From assembly GCA_964396375.1 (NCBI GenBank), contig CAYNEY010000004.1:1-64000 (forward strand): DNA of 64,000 bases, written 5' to 3'. A model generated the notes under the pieces. That model was not told where the DNA came from and made no database searches. It saw only the letters and a program-made list of their open reading frames with translations. Shown here piece after piece: positions 36,401-44,592 of the stretch. This DNA comes from FEN-1139 sp964396375 (lineage in GTDB: Bacteria; Myxococcota_A; Polyangia; Polyangiales; Polyangiaceae). Position numbers and translations under genes: made by a program. Positions within the stretch are counted from its first letter, which is position 1; each line of letters starts with the position of its first letter.

Positions 36401-36552
36401 TAAACCACCTGGACGGTTACGATCGGAAACTCCACGTCCGGACGGAGATCGATGCCTATCTTGGGGTAGGCGAGCACGCCGAACACCATGATGGCGAGGA
36501 TCATCATCGTCGCGAAGACTGGGCGGCGAATACTGACGTTGGCGAGATTCAT
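33403..36552 (-). CDS. RND family efflux pump, inner membrane subunit (HAE1 type)
   Basis: A 1049-residue proton-driven multidrug exporter with twelve transmembrane helices. The N-terminus NLANVSIRRPVFATMMILAI, the TM4 pair in GVLIDDAIVVMENIHRHLED (essential Asp-Asp relay) and the second half with NAILLVDFANQARERGQ and RLRPILMTTVAMVFGMLPVA are standard HAE1 features. The large periplasmic loops between TM1-2 and TM7-8 are present. It is probably an AcrB/MexB-like pump; the substrate is unknown. It is coupled by 4-base overlaps to the adaptor upstream and TolC downstream. Confidence 0.97.
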   Translation of the reverse strand: MNLANVSIRRPVFATMMILAIMVFGVLAYPKIGIDLRPDVEFPIVTVQVVYPGTDPATMEREVAEKIEEAVNSIGGIRTLKSYNLESVTQVVIEFELEMKADKVIQDVRDKVAQIQADLPEGADPPVIAKFDLGAMPIVYLALSGDLPPARLAHIADKTVKQRLERISGVGSVELSGDREREIQVYIDPDKLNGLGLTVADVAQTIASQNLEVPAGSYQTGTTELTVKTKGQLKTAADVADIILPLRAVAPGTNPLESRAQPVVRVSDIAEVKDGIKEATSTSTFDGKEAISLAVQKQSGTNVVAVAKQVHAAVAELSPRLAQQGAKLTIATDTSGYIERSIEEAEFDLWFGGLLAVIVIYFFLLNMRATLISAIALPTSVIATFAFIYWMGFTFNMLTMLALSIAIGVLIDDAIVVMENIHRHLEDGKGALAAAADATNEIFLAVLSMTSTILAVFVPVATMKGIIGRFFLQFGLTVSFAVAMSMLVSFTLTPMLSSRFLTPHSADGRLARVVDALMGAFERAYGHVIRWALGHRLITVSFAVLALVASGFLVQRVPTEFFPKEDQAQFTVNVELPTGTALDTTSRFVNDIASDILKNGKGVEHTLATVGSGQQGQINKGVIQVRMFPSTEREVSQEQLMVWLRTRYAKLKPASITVSEAGMGGGNPQPVQFSLTGPDLDKLVTTAEKLRDRLAKLPGFVDVETTFRGGKPEISILVDRDRAAALNVPVAMVASSLRSFMAGDPVSELKEGTDAYDIIVQLPREERQRVETLSSMKVRSTTGELVDLANLVRVESGVGPSRIDRSSRQRQVTVLANLDGVPLGVAQQKVREAAKDLVPPDITTEFEGMGKIMNESFASMIEALLLAVILVYMILAAQFNSFIQPITIMISLPFSVIGAFGGLYATGMTLNILSMIGIIMLMGLVTKNAILLVDFANQARERGQPMHEALVDAGILRLRPILMTTVAMVFGMLPVALGLGEGGEARAPMAICVIGGLVTSTVLTLVVIPVVYTFFDNLIASGPVRWFEKKLLAHVESSTPVAPQGTEQS

Positions 36553-37532
36553 GGGGTGCCTGCAGCCGAAGGAAGGGGACGTGGCGAGACGGAGGCGCTC
36601 GACGCTGCGGACACGGTGGGTGTGGCCACGCCGGTGCCACCGGCGTCAGCTTCGGGCGCGGCAAAGATGACGTCGACGAGCATCCCGGCCTTGATGGTCC
36701 CCTCGGGGTTGGGGATGGTGGCCACCAGTTCGACGGTCCGACTCAGCGGATCCACGCTGGGGTTAATCCTGGTTATCGTGACCTCCTTCTCGAGATCCAG
36801 TGATGCCCAGCGGACGCGCATGGTGTCCCCGGCTCGGATGCGCGACAAGGCGTTTTCGGCGAGCTTCACCCTGACCTCGATCTCGGAGATGTCTTGAAGC
36901 ACGACCACGGTGGTTGGCGGCATCATGGTTACGGTTTCCCCAGTGTGCTTGCGCTTGGCGCTGACCACACCGGCGAATGGCGCCACGACCGTTGCATCTC
37001 CGGCGTAACCTCGCGCCGAGTTGACCGCGGCCTCCGCCTGCTGGACCGCTACCCGCGCGCGGTCGAGGCCGAGCCGCACCTGGTCCCAGGTAGCGGGGGA
37101 GATGGCACCCTGCTCGAAGAGAGGCTGGGTGCGATTGTGCTCGAGTTCGGCCTGGCTCAGACCTACGCGAGCCTGGGCGAGGGCAGCCTCGGCTTGCCGC
37201 ACGTTCAAAATGGCGTTGGTGTTCTCGATGCGGAAGAGAACCTGACCCTTCTTCACCCGCATGCCTTCCTCGACCAGAACCTGAGCGAGGATGCCGCTTG
37301 CCTTGGGACCGAGTTCGGCCTGCCGAATCGCATGGGTGGCACCGGTGGCGCGCCAAGCGTTTCTGTCCGAGCGAGACGCCGCGGTCTCGGTCAGCACCGG
37401 GACGCTGGGAAGAGGAGCCGCACCAGCACCCTCGGCTGGGGGCAACTGAGCAGTCGCCTCCGACTTCTTGCAGGCAACGAAAGCGAGGCAGGGCACCAAA
37501 GTCAAAGCAACCAGGGATCTCAGGGACATCAC
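36549..37532 (-). CDS. RND efflux periplasmic adaptor (MFP) lipoprotein
   Basis: 327 residues. The leader MMSLRSLVALTLVPCLAFVAC has a lipobox FVAC (Cys 21). The half-motif GPKASGILAQVLVEEGMRVKKGQVLFRIEN is the first lipoyl/barrel strand pair (two short parts). A coiled-coil hairpin with many Ala/Gln (about 100-165) precedes VVAPFAGVVSAKRKHTGETV, the second barrel half. A Pro/Ser tail ends the protein. It bridges the pump and TolC across the periplasm. It overlaps both neighbours by 4 bases. Confidence 0.95.
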   Translation of the reverse strand: MMSLRSLVALTLVPCLAFVACKKSEATAQLPPAEGAGAAPLPSVPVLTETAASRSDRNAWRATGATHAIRQAELGPKASGILAQVLVEEGMRVKKGQVLFRIENTNAILNVRQAEAALAQARVGLSQAELEHNRTQPLFEQGAISPATWDQVRLGLDRARVAVQQAEAAVNSARGYAGDATVVAPFAGVVSAKRKHTGETVTMMPPTTVVVLQDISEIEVRVKLAENALSRIRAGDTMRVRWASLDLEKEVTITRINPSVDPLSRTVELVATIPNPEGTIKAGMLVDVIFAAPEADAGGTGVATPTVSAASSASVSPRPLPSAAGTP

Positions 37533-38176
37533 TTCTTCAAGGCTCCTTCGAAGAACAGCCGAACGACTTGCCGAGAGCGATCTACCAGTGAGACCCGCTC
37601 CGAATCATGAAACCAATCGCGGATTACCATCTCCAACATGGCGCGGATCCCCCAGGTCAGCTCCTCGACTCCAAGATCCGCGCGGAGGTAACCTTGCTCG
37701 ATGGCGTTGGACACGTACTCAGAGAGGACCCGCGCGAAGCGACGGTGGTCCTCTTCGGGATCGATGAGCGGAATCGCGCGTGGAACTCCCTCCATCGAGG
37801 GCGTCGCTCCCACCACATAGATGGCGAACAGTCGCCCGTTCTGCTCCAGAAAACCCATACTGCGCTCGACGAACGTCGTGAGTGCAGTGAGCGGGTCCTC
37901 CGCGATCACGGGCTCTTCGATCAGCGCGAAGTAAAGCTGGCGGTGGCGCTCCAAGAGCGCGACGAAAAGCGCCTCCTTGCTGTCGAAGTAATTGTAGAGC
38001 GTCCCGACCGAGACTCCGGTTTCCTGGGAAACGTCGACCATTTTCGTGGCGGGAAAACCCTGACGCACGAACACCCGCTCGGCGGCATCCAGGATCGCCT
38101 CGCGGTAGGTGCTGCGCGTTTGCTCCTGCACGGCCTGCTTGAGGTCGCGAGCGCGGGACGAAGATGACGAAGACAT
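37529..38176 (-). CDS. TetR-family repressor of the efflux operon
   Basis: 215 residues. The N-terminal HTH reads REAILDAAERVFVRQGFPATKM then ETGVSVGTLYNYFDSKEALF. The C-terminal ligand domain has the TetR helix pattern VERSMGFLEQNGRLFAIYVV. It is the first gene of its own operon, so it should autoregulate the efflux genes. The ATG at 38176 overlaps nothing upstream. A palindromic sequence about 94 bases upstream (38270-38285) is the likely operator. Confidence 0.95.
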   Translation of the reverse strand: MSSSSSSRARDLKQAVQEQTRSTYREAILDAAERVFVRQGFPATKMVDVSQETGVSVGTLYNYFDSKEALFVALLERHRQLYFALIEEPVIAEDPLTALTTFVERSMGFLEQNGRLFAIYVVGATPSMEGVPRAIPLIDPEEDHRRFARVLSEYVSNAIEQGYLRADLGVEELTWGIRAMLEMVIRDWFHDSERVSLVDRSRQVVRLFFEGALKK

Positions 38177-38269
38177 AGCGCGTTCAGAAGTTCGACCGAG
38201 TGTTCACAATCAAGAACTCCAAGAAGTGCGACTCGGGGCGTCTACTTCGAATTGGCTTTCAATTTGGTA

Positions 38270-38285
38270 GTGAACAGCTATTCAT
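38270..38285. promoter_or_regulatory. Candidate TetR operator palindrome
   Basis: The 16 bases GTGAACAGCTATTCAT form an imperfect palindrome centred on AGCT (12 of 16 positions agree with the reverse complement; consensus RTGAAYAGCTRTTCAY). A matching half-site TGTTCAC occurs at 38201-38207, nearer the tetR start. The region is AT-rich relative to the rest of the window and lies between tetR (minus) and the TAP-like hydrolase (plus). Confidence 0.55.
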
Positions 38286-38402
38286 CAATTTGAATATAAC
38301 CCATGATAGCGCGAGCCAGACGCACGTCAAGACCCCGTCGCGCAGAACCGATGCCCGGTGTACGCTGCCTCTTTCGGTCACTGTGCTCCTGGTGGAGGCT
38401 CT

Positions 38403-40106
38403 TTGGTCATATTTGGGAGAATCGGCTGGTTGCGGGGAGCGCTCGTGCTTCTTCTGGGCGTGTTCCCTTGGGGTTGCGGGACAGCTGAGGGTGACCCGGC
38501 CGGCGAGTCTGGGGGAGCGGCTGGCGACGCGGGGGTGGTGCACGGGCAGCTCGAGTTTGGGCCGTGCCCGTCCGACCTCCCCGGTGCCAGAAAGGAGCGC
38601 CACTGCGCGACCGTGGCGCTCCCACTTCGAGCCGCGAGTTCCGAGGGACCAACTATCGACGTGATGGTGGTCATGTATGAAGCGGCCTCCCCGTCACGCG
38701 GACAGCTCTTTCTCTTGGACGGAGGACCCGGGGGAACTGGCGCCACCTACATGAGCGACGAGATGCTCGCACTGTACCGCGAGCTAGGCCTCACCATCTT
38801 CATTCCGCAGCACCGCGGCACAGGTCACTCCACGCCGCTTCACTGCACCGAACTCGATGATCTCGAGGCGTGCAGTCGCGAACTGGTCGAGGAGTGGGGG
38901 GAGGGGCTTCGAGCGATGAGTTCGAGCGAGGCTGCCGAGGACCTCTACCAGCTCATCGAGCTCGCGAGAGTTCCGGGTGAACCGGTCTTCGTGCTTGGGA
39001 TTTCTTACGGCACCTATTGGGCCCAGCGATTCCTCTCCCGACATCCCGCCGAAGTCGATGGGGTCATGATGGATGGCATCTTGCCGCTCGATGCGAACTT
39101 GACCGAGTCTGATCCTTTGGCGCAAGAGGCAGGGCTGCGTTTGCTCGAGGATTGCACCAAGGTTCCTTTTTGCCGAAGTGCGCTTGATGACGATCCGCTC
39201 GCGACCGTGAACCTGGTCATGGACACCGCGGATGACCCCGAAACCCGCTGCCTCGGTGACAATGGGTTGACCCGGCGTGATCTTTCGATCCTGTTCTCGA
39301 TGATGATGGCCCTCGATGTGCCGTATCTGGTCCCGGCGACCGTGCTACGACTCCATCGCTGCTCCGCCAGTGACACGAGCGAGCTTCTGACCCTGATCGG
39401 CACCATCACCGAGGTTCTGGGCCAAGGTTCAGAGGTGGATTGGGAGCGTATGAATCCCGTGTTGCAGTATCATGTGGTGCGCACAGACATCCTGTCCGAT
39501 CTCGCGAGCATCGACGCGACCCGGTTGATCGCCGCCCGCGATGCGCTGATTGTTCGTAGCGCTGCTGCCAGCGTTGAGTGGTTTGACGAACTCTTGGCGG
39601 GCTGGGTCGTGAATTATCCGAGCGAGCCTCGAGAACTCGTGCCTCCCACCACACCGGTACTCCTGATGAATGGAACCTACGACGTCCAGACCCCACTCCC
39701 CTGGGTCGACGAGCTTGCTCAGCGCTACCAGACCACGGGCGTTACGGTACCGTCAGCAGGCCACGCCGTGGATATCTCACTGTGGATGGCTAACCCCGCG
39801 AGCCTGCCCTGCAGCCTCTCCATCAAGCAAGCATTTGTTCAGGATCCCGGATCTCGCCTTGATCTCAGCTGTCTCGACCAGATCCCCCTCAGCGACTTTG
39901 CAGCCGAACGAGAGGGGACGCAGACCTACGCCGAGCTCTTCTTTGGGACCCATGAGCTATTGCCCAGGCTGTCCGGTGGCACACCGAGTGCGCGACGTAT
40001 CCGTGCGCCGGGCGCGTTGTCGCCGGAGACGCTCCGTCGCCAACTGCGTGAACGATTCAAGCAGATCCGATGGGGGCTCCCCAGCGGCTCACGTTTTCGC
40101 ACCTAG
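38403..40106 (+). CDS. TAP-like alpha/beta hydrolase (tripeptidyl aminopeptidase-type), secreted
   Basis: About 567 residues. An N-terminal hydrophobic leader (GALVLLLGVFPWGCG) is followed by an alpha/beta-hydrolase fold. FLLDGGPGGTG, FIPQHRGTGHSTPL, VLGISYGTYWAQRFL (nucleophile Ser in GISYG), LMNGTYDVQTPLPW (Asp) and VPSAGHAVDI (His) give the full catalytic triad. This family includes proline iminopeptidases and tripeptidyl aminopeptidases. I set the start at TTG 38403, preceded by a GGAGG (38393-38397) at ideal spacing; ATG 38358 would add 15 residues before the leader. It diverges from the efflux operon. Confidence 0.88.
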   Translation: MVIFGRIGWLRGALVLLLGVFPWGCGTAEGDPAGESGGAAGDAGVVHGQLEFGPCPSDLPGARKERHCATVALPLRAASSEGPTIDVMVVMYEAASPSRGQLFLLDGGPGGTGATYMSDEMLALYRELGLTIFIPQHRGTGHSTPLHCTELDDLEACSRELVEEWGEGLRAMSSSEAAEDLYQLIELARVPGEPVFVLGISYGTYWAQRFLSRHPAEVDGVMMDGILPLDANLTESDPLAQEAGLRLLEDCTKVPFCRSALDDDPLATVNLVMDTADDPETRCLGDNGLTRRDLSILFSMMMALDVPYLVPATVLRLHRCSASDTSELLTLIGTITEVLGQGSEVDWERMNPVLQYHVVRTDILSDLASIDATRLIAARDALIVRSAAASVEWFDELLAGWVVNYPSEPRELVPPTTPVLLMNGTYDVQTPLPWVDELAQRYQTTGVTVPSAGHAVDISLWMANPASLPCSLSIKQAFVQDPGSRLDLSCLDQIPLSDFAAEREGTQTYAELFFGTHELLPRLSGGTPSARRIRAPGALSPETLRRQLRERFKQIRWGLPSGSRFRT

Positions 40107-42748
40107 CTCGAACCAGGCACACCGGTGTTCGAGGTCAGCCGCCGGTGAACCTCTTCGATATCGACCAAGAGCGCGTAGGCACGACGGAAGCTGGGCGCGC
40201 GACCCTCGACCATGGTCCATAATCGTTCCCGAACGGCCCAGACGACTCGAGGTGTAGCATCTGACCATCGGAGACGTGTGACAACATCGAGGAGCATCGG
40301 AGCTTCGGTGTCGGGACATGCACGCATCCACGCGGCTGTTTGCTCCGGATCCGAGCCCATTTCGCGCTCAGCCCGCGCCAGACAAGCCTCGGGTACACGT
40401 GCCAAGAAACTCGGGAACGAGTGGAGGGGAAGTGCAATGGGTGAATTGAGGATCGCCTCGAGCACGAACCTGGGGAGTCGTGCTAGGCGCTCCGCCGACA
40501 GGTCCGAAGCATCGGTGCGCTGCTGCAGGTACGCTTCCCAGACCGAGGCGGAGAGCTGCTCGAGGGGGAGGGGACACGGCGGGTCGCCGAGTAACCACCG
40601 CACCGTCGGGTCGGGGGTGGCGCTCTCTGCCATCATCACCCGCGGATGGTCGAGCAGCACCGCACCAGATGCGGGTGCCTCCGCCTCGATCCAAGCCCGA
40701 AACAGGGCCTGCCCGAGCTTCTTGTTCTCGAAGCCCCGGCTTTCGGCTGCGAGGATCAAGAGTTCCAACCAATCATGGTCGACCAGGTGCCTCTCCAGTG
40801 CTGGCCACGCGAGCACGTCCAGCTCCACCTCGTCGAGCACGACGCCGAGCGCGAGCAGGGGATGGGTAGAGTCCTGTTCGGTGCCAACCCCAACCTGCTG
40901 GCGCAGGCGGTCGAGCAGTCCAAAGATCTGGCTCAGAGCACTCTTTCGCGTGGCGGACCACGACACCATGAGTTCGAAGATGGCAGAGTAAGCGGCAGTG
41001 CCAGTGACGGCAGAGAACAGCCGTGTGCGTTCCAGGTAGCCTGGTTGAAGCTCACCGAGCGCGAGCAGTGCCAGTGGAAGTGCCCCAGGTGCGTCGAGCG
41101 GGTGCAGGACTGCCCGGCACCCGATGCGACGACGACAGAAATTCTGATCGTCGATGAAGGCGAGCGCCGCCATTTCCTTGAGCAGAGGGGCGGCGAGCTG
41201 CACTGGGAGATCGACTCCCTGTAGTACCAGATGCCCGAGAACGATGAGCGTAGACTCAAAGGCTGCGACCAGAGCTGGGCTTTGTTCATCCAGAAGCTCA
41301 AAGAGATCATCCACTAATCCTGCTGGATCGCGACGGGCACGGTGCTCGAGTTCTCGAGTTATCGAACCGCGACGTTGCTCGTCGAGCAAAGCCTCGCCCC
41401 ACTCAGAGGGTGCCCGCAGGAGCAGCTCTCGTTCGGCGAGCACCTCGGAGAGCCTCACCAGAAAGTGAGGGCGCAGAGCCAGAAGGCTCGGCGAGACCGG
41501 TTGAAGCATGCCGGCCTCGCTCAACGCAGACAGGATGCGGTGTGCTCCTGGTGGCAGCTGTTTCTCTGCCCGTTCGAGCTCGCGGCGGCGCAATCCGAGC
41601 TCGGTCGATGCGAGCTGGACGCGTAGCCAATCGAGGTCAGCTCCCGCTCGATACTCCTCGGGCATGGTGTCGATCCAGTCCTCGAAGCTGCGCGCATCTG
41701 ACAAGGGTCGCGTCGGGTCGGAGGCTCCGTGGTGCATCGCGATCAGGATCTCAGGAAGGTTGCGTCGCAGCATCGAGGTGCGCGCATCTCGCTTGTCTAG
41801 TGCAGCATCGAGTCGCTCCGAGACTGCTCGTCGGTACACTTTCGAGAGTGAGGAGCGGTTCATATCCACGACCCCGTGTGCGACAATCACGGAAAGCATC
41901 CCGATCAGATCGGCCAGTGTGCGGATCACGCCGTCCCTGAGCAGCGCTGTGAGCGCGGTCTCGACGGCTGGTCGTAGTTCACCGAGGCCGCGGGGCAGGA
42001 GCGGAAGGAGATAGTCAATGGTTGGCGCCAAGGTCTCGGCGAGCGGCGGGGTCTCGACGAGCTCTTCGGTGAGCACGCTTCCGGTGAAGAGCGAGGCTGC
42101 CACGCAGACGTGTCCCCGTGCACGGAACCGTGCGAGCAGCGGTTCTGATACAGGAACCACCGAGTCGACGAAGAGTGGTCCAGCGCTGTCGAAGCTGTCT
42201 GTCCATCCGTTTTCATCGAGGCGGGCGGTTTGACAGAGGCTCCGCGCTTTGAGCCAGGCACGTGTCAGAGTTTTTCCAGAGCCGCTCGCGCTAGGCCAGA
42301 GTGCCACTTCCCAACGCTTTGGCTGGGCGACCAAGAGTGGAATGGTCGGAGGCAAAGACACTGTCGTAAGATCGAGCGCCTTGCCGCCTGGTAGGTCAAA
42401 GAGCCGGATACGGGAGAGAAGCTCGCTGTGGGATGGTGGTGCTTCACCGAGTCGATCGGCAATCTCAGCGGCCCTGCAGTGGAGAATGTCGGCCAGAGCC
42501 TGCTGTGCTTGGGGGCGCTCCCGCAGCCAATCGAGTTCGGCACCTCGGTCGAGGCGGCCAAGGATGGAGGCCAAGGAGCGAGGCCGCGGAGAAGAATCAG
42601 CCGGCCAATGAGGATGGTCGAGCGCGAGACGGGCCAGTTGATCGAGGCTTCTTATCCCTGCGACTGGCATCAGGTCACGAAGCCAACCCATGTTCTGCCC
42701 TCCGGCTTCTGCTGCCGCCACCTGCCGAAGCACAGCGCTTCGGGGCAT
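40103..42748 (-). CDS. Large P-loop protein of unknown function, possible STAND-like ATPase
   Basis: 881 residues, soluble. Near residue 155 is WPSASGSGKTLTRAWL, which fits a Walker A loop (SxxGxGKT, with Ser where Gly is usual). No unambiguous Walker B is seen. The N-terminus (about 20-100) has several short helices (RSLASILGRLDRGAELDW) that could be a DNA-binding or adaptor domain. The long helical C-terminal half, without obvious motifs, may be a solenoid sensor. I do not recognise the family. An internal ATG at 42691 is an alternative start. The upstream region has an unusual repeat-rich palindrome. No partner gene is in the same strand run. Confidence 0.65.
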   Translation of the reverse strand: MPRSAVLRQVAAAEAGGQNMGWLRDLMPVAGIRSLDQLARLALDHPHWPADSSPRPRSLASILGRLDRGAELDWLRERPQAQQALADILHCRAAEIADRLGEAPPSHSELLSRIRLFDLPGGKALDLTTVSLPPTIPLLVAQPKRWEVALWPSASGSGKTLTRAWLKARSLCQTARLDENGWTDSFDSAGPLFVDSVVPVSEPLLARFRARGHVCVAASLFTGSVLTEELVETPPLAETLAPTIDYLLPLLPRGLGELRPAVETALTALLRDGVIRTLADLIGMLSVIVAHGVVDMNRSSLSKVYRRAVSERLDAALDKRDARTSMLRRNLPEILIAMHHGASDPTRPLSDARSFEDWIDTMPEEYRAGADLDWLRVQLASTELGLRRRELERAEKQLPPGAHRILSALSEAGMLQPVSPSLLALRPHFLVRLSEVLAERELLLRAPSEWGEALLDEQRRGSITRELEHRARRDPAGLVDDLFELLDEQSPALVAAFESTLIVLGHLVLQGVDLPVQLAAPLLKEMAALAFIDDQNFCRRRIGCRAVLHPLDAPGALPLALLALGELQPGYLERTRLFSAVTGTAAYSAIFELMVSWSATRKSALSQIFGLLDRLRQQVGVGTEQDSTHPLLALGVVLDEVELDVLAWPALERHLVDHDWLELLILAAESRGFENKKLGQALFRAWIEAEAPASGAVLLDHPRVMMAESATPDPTVRWLLGDPPCPLPLEQLSASVWEAYLQQRTDASDLSAERLARLPRFVLEAILNSPIALPLHSFPSFLARVPEACLARAEREMGSDPEQTAAWMRACPDTEAPMLLDVVTRLRWSDATPRVVWAVRERLWTMVEGRAPSFRRAYALLVDIEEVHRRLTSNTGVPGSS

Positions 42749-42783
42749 CTGTCGGATCAGGGGAGCGAATCATGTCACCCATG

Positions 42784-42831
42784 ATGCAACATCATGCATG
42801 TTGCATGCAAGTTGCATTATGTTGCGTTGTG
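42784..42831. promoter_or_regulatory. Palindrome plus helically phased half-sites upstream of the P-loop gene
   Basis: Bases 42784-42792 (ATGCAACAT) and 42798-42806 (ATGTTGCAT) form a perfect 9-bp inverted repeat with a 5-base spacer. The half-site core GTTGC recurs at 42800, 42811 and 42821, spaced 11 and 10 bases, close to one helical turn, with a GTTGT at 42826. This implies cooperative protein binding on one face of the DNA. It lies 36 bases upstream of the 881-residue gene start. Confidence 0.75.
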
Positions 42832-42884
42832 ACCTTAGAAAATCCCTTTAGCAACTTATGCTTAGCCAGTTACAGATACGCGGC

Positions 42885-43607
42885 TCATAAGCCGGCCAGG
42901 TTCGACCTGATGGGTGTCGGCAAGCCCATCGAGCCCCCCAAGAGCTCTCCAGACACTACCGAAAGTGGAGTGGCTTCTGCAAACCATTTTCGGAGATCGG
43001 GGAGATTGGATGGGTCGTCGCCGTGGAACTCAGGAGCCGGAATCTTGGGCATAGAAAAGGTGAGGAGCGAGCCGCAGCGCAAGGAGGAGCGGACCACCTC
43101 GCCTCGATGAAGCGAGAACATGGTCAGCTCCATGAGGGGGATGGGCAGTCCCCAGCGCAGCGGAATCTGCATGAACAATGCGCGCCGCCCAGAAAGGAGA
43201 AGCGTTGCGTTCAGTGCGTGCCCGACGGGTGTGAACGCGATTTCGGCCAGCGACTTGGGCAAGGATGCGAGTTCTCGGCCTGCGTCCCGGGCAGGGGCCG
43301 AGGTGACGTAAAGCTGGTGCATGAATGCGCCAACGGCTGACCGACGGTAAAGCAGACCAAGCCCCAAGGTGGGCAGATCGAGGGGGCTTGTCGATACCCA
43401 GTGTCCGATTCCCAGCTCTCGGTAATCCCCAAGCGAGCTCTGGTGATGTTCGAACCAACAGACGGCCAGAACAGCGCGACGATTGCCGATGGACACCGGA
43501 AAAAGGCCGTGTGGGATGGCCTCTTCGACGGACGCGAGGGGGACGGCGTAGAGAACCGAGACCATCGTCGAGCGAGGAAAGCGAACCGGTAAATCGATCT
43601 CGAACAT
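42885..43607 (-). CDS. Acetoacetate-decarboxylase-like (ADC) family protein
   Basis: 240 residues. The beta-rich ADC fold is suggested by FEIDLPVRFPRSTMVSVLYA, ALASVEEAIPHGLFPVSI-type strands, AVCWFEHHQSSLGDYREL and FMQIPLRWGLPIPLMELTM. The Lys of true acetoacetate decarboxylases is not obvious, so it may be a non-decarboxylating member. I placed the start at ATG 43607; the open frame continues over the acyl-CoA dehydrogenase gene upstream, so only downstream starts make sense. It lies 43 bases after the two acyl-CoA dehydrogenases on the same strand and is probably co-transcribed with them. Confidence 0.7.
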   Translation of the reverse strand: MFEIDLPVRFPRSTMVSVLYAVPLASVEEAIPHGLFPVSIGNRRAVLAVCWFEHHQSSLGDYRELGIGHWVSTSPLDLPTLGLGLLYRRSAVGAFMHQLYVTSAPARDAGRELASLPKSLAEIAFTPVGHALNATLLLSGRRALFMQIPLRWGLPIPLMELTMFSLHRGEVVRSSLRCGSLLTFSMPKIPAPEFHGDDPSNLPDLRKWFAEATPLSVVSGELLGGSMGLPTPIRSNLAGL

Positions 43608-43650
43608 GGGACGGTAAACCGTGTGGTGGACGACCAACTCGAAGGACGGG

Positions 43651-44592
43651 TCAAGGGCGGAACAGCGACACAGCGTAGATATCACGGTAGAGCGTGGCGA
43701 TGGGACAGTTCGTGATGTACCCAAGGCCACCGAAACACTGAAGTCCCGCGTCTGCGGCCGCTCGCGCCTCCCGAGCCGCGAGCGGCAGGAGGTCCGCCCG
43801 GTTTTCTGCAGCGTTCTTGCACGCGAGCGCGAGCGCTCGCGCTCGGGTGATGACCTCGATGAGCGCGGCCACTTGAGGGTGCAAAGAGATGGGCTTGTTC
43901 CCCTGGACGCGTTGAGATGCGTACTCTTGTACCTCCAGGCTATGCCGGGTGAGCAATCCGACCAATAGGGAGGAGATACCACCAACGGTGGCAGTCTCAG
44001 CGTCTGCGGAAGCACTCGGCGACCCGAGGATCTCCACCCCATCACCAGCTTTGCGCTCCAGGCTGATGTCGACGCAGGCGGCACCGCGAAGACCAAGGTG
44101 GGGTGCGGTGTTTACAACCTCAGAGTCTCTGGCCTCGAGGAGTACCATCCGAGCAGAATCATCTTCCGCGCGGGCCAGAAGCACCAAGTGGGTGGCAAAC
44201 GCGCCACCCACGACCAGACGAGCGATTCCCTGTAGCTTACCCCCCACGACGTGAAGCTCAGGTTTGCCGCTGAGCGGTGGAGCAAAGAGTGTGGTGGCGA
44301 GGCGTGAGCCGGTTGGGCAGGGGTAACCGCCGAGGTGTCGATGGGCAACCTGTGATGAGAGCACGATGGCGGCGAGCGAGCCCGAAAGCTCCGCCAGGCC
44401 CCCCACGAGCGCTGCCGCCAGATCTGGCTCGCAGGGAGACAAGTAGCCCAGCTCGGCGAGCTGCGCCAGGCCAAGGCGCAGCTCAACCGACGATGTGGCA
44501 TCGTCGAAGAGGTACCGTCGATCTGCGTTCCTTGCGACGAAATCTCGGAGTGCGTGCTCGACCAGGATAAGCTCGGTTGCATCCCAGCTCAT
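43651..44592 (-). CDS. Acyl-CoA dehydrogenase-like subunit lacking the catalytic Glu region
   Basis: A 313-residue acyl-CoA dehydrogenase-fold protein, shorter than the usual 380. The last part reads GLQCFGGLGYITNCPIATLYRD and ends DIYAVSLFRP, just where active members have the YEGT sequence with the catalytic Glu. That motif is absent. The start overlaps the preceding ACAD gene by 4 bases (ATGA). The layout resembles heteromeric dehydrogenases such as mycobacterial FadE28-FadE29, in which one subunit supplies the base. Substrate unknown. Confidence 0.84.
   Translation of the reverse strand: MSWDATELILVEHALRDFVARNADRRYLFDDATSSVELRLGLAQLAELGYLSPCEPDLAAALVGGLAELSGSLAAIVLSSQVAHRHLGGYPCPTGSRLATTLFAPPLSGKPELHVVGGKLQGIARLVVGGAFATHLVLLARAEDDSARMVLLEARDSEVVNTAPHLGLRGAACVDISLERKAGDGVEILGSPSASADAETATVGGISSLLVGLLTRHSLEVQEYASQRVQGNKPISLHPQVAALIEVITRARALALACKNAAENRADLLPLAAREARAAADAGLQCFGGLGYITNCPIATLYRDIYAVSLFRP

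Noticed and set aside
42776..42835. Possible CRISPR repeats in the TTGCAT-rich region
   Set aside because: Units are under 10 bases with no unique spacers; better explained as an operator.
43608..44096. Upstream extension of the ADC-like frame
   Set aside because: It overlaps the acyl-CoA dehydrogenase gene and has no homology-like pattern; the ATG at 43607 is used instead.
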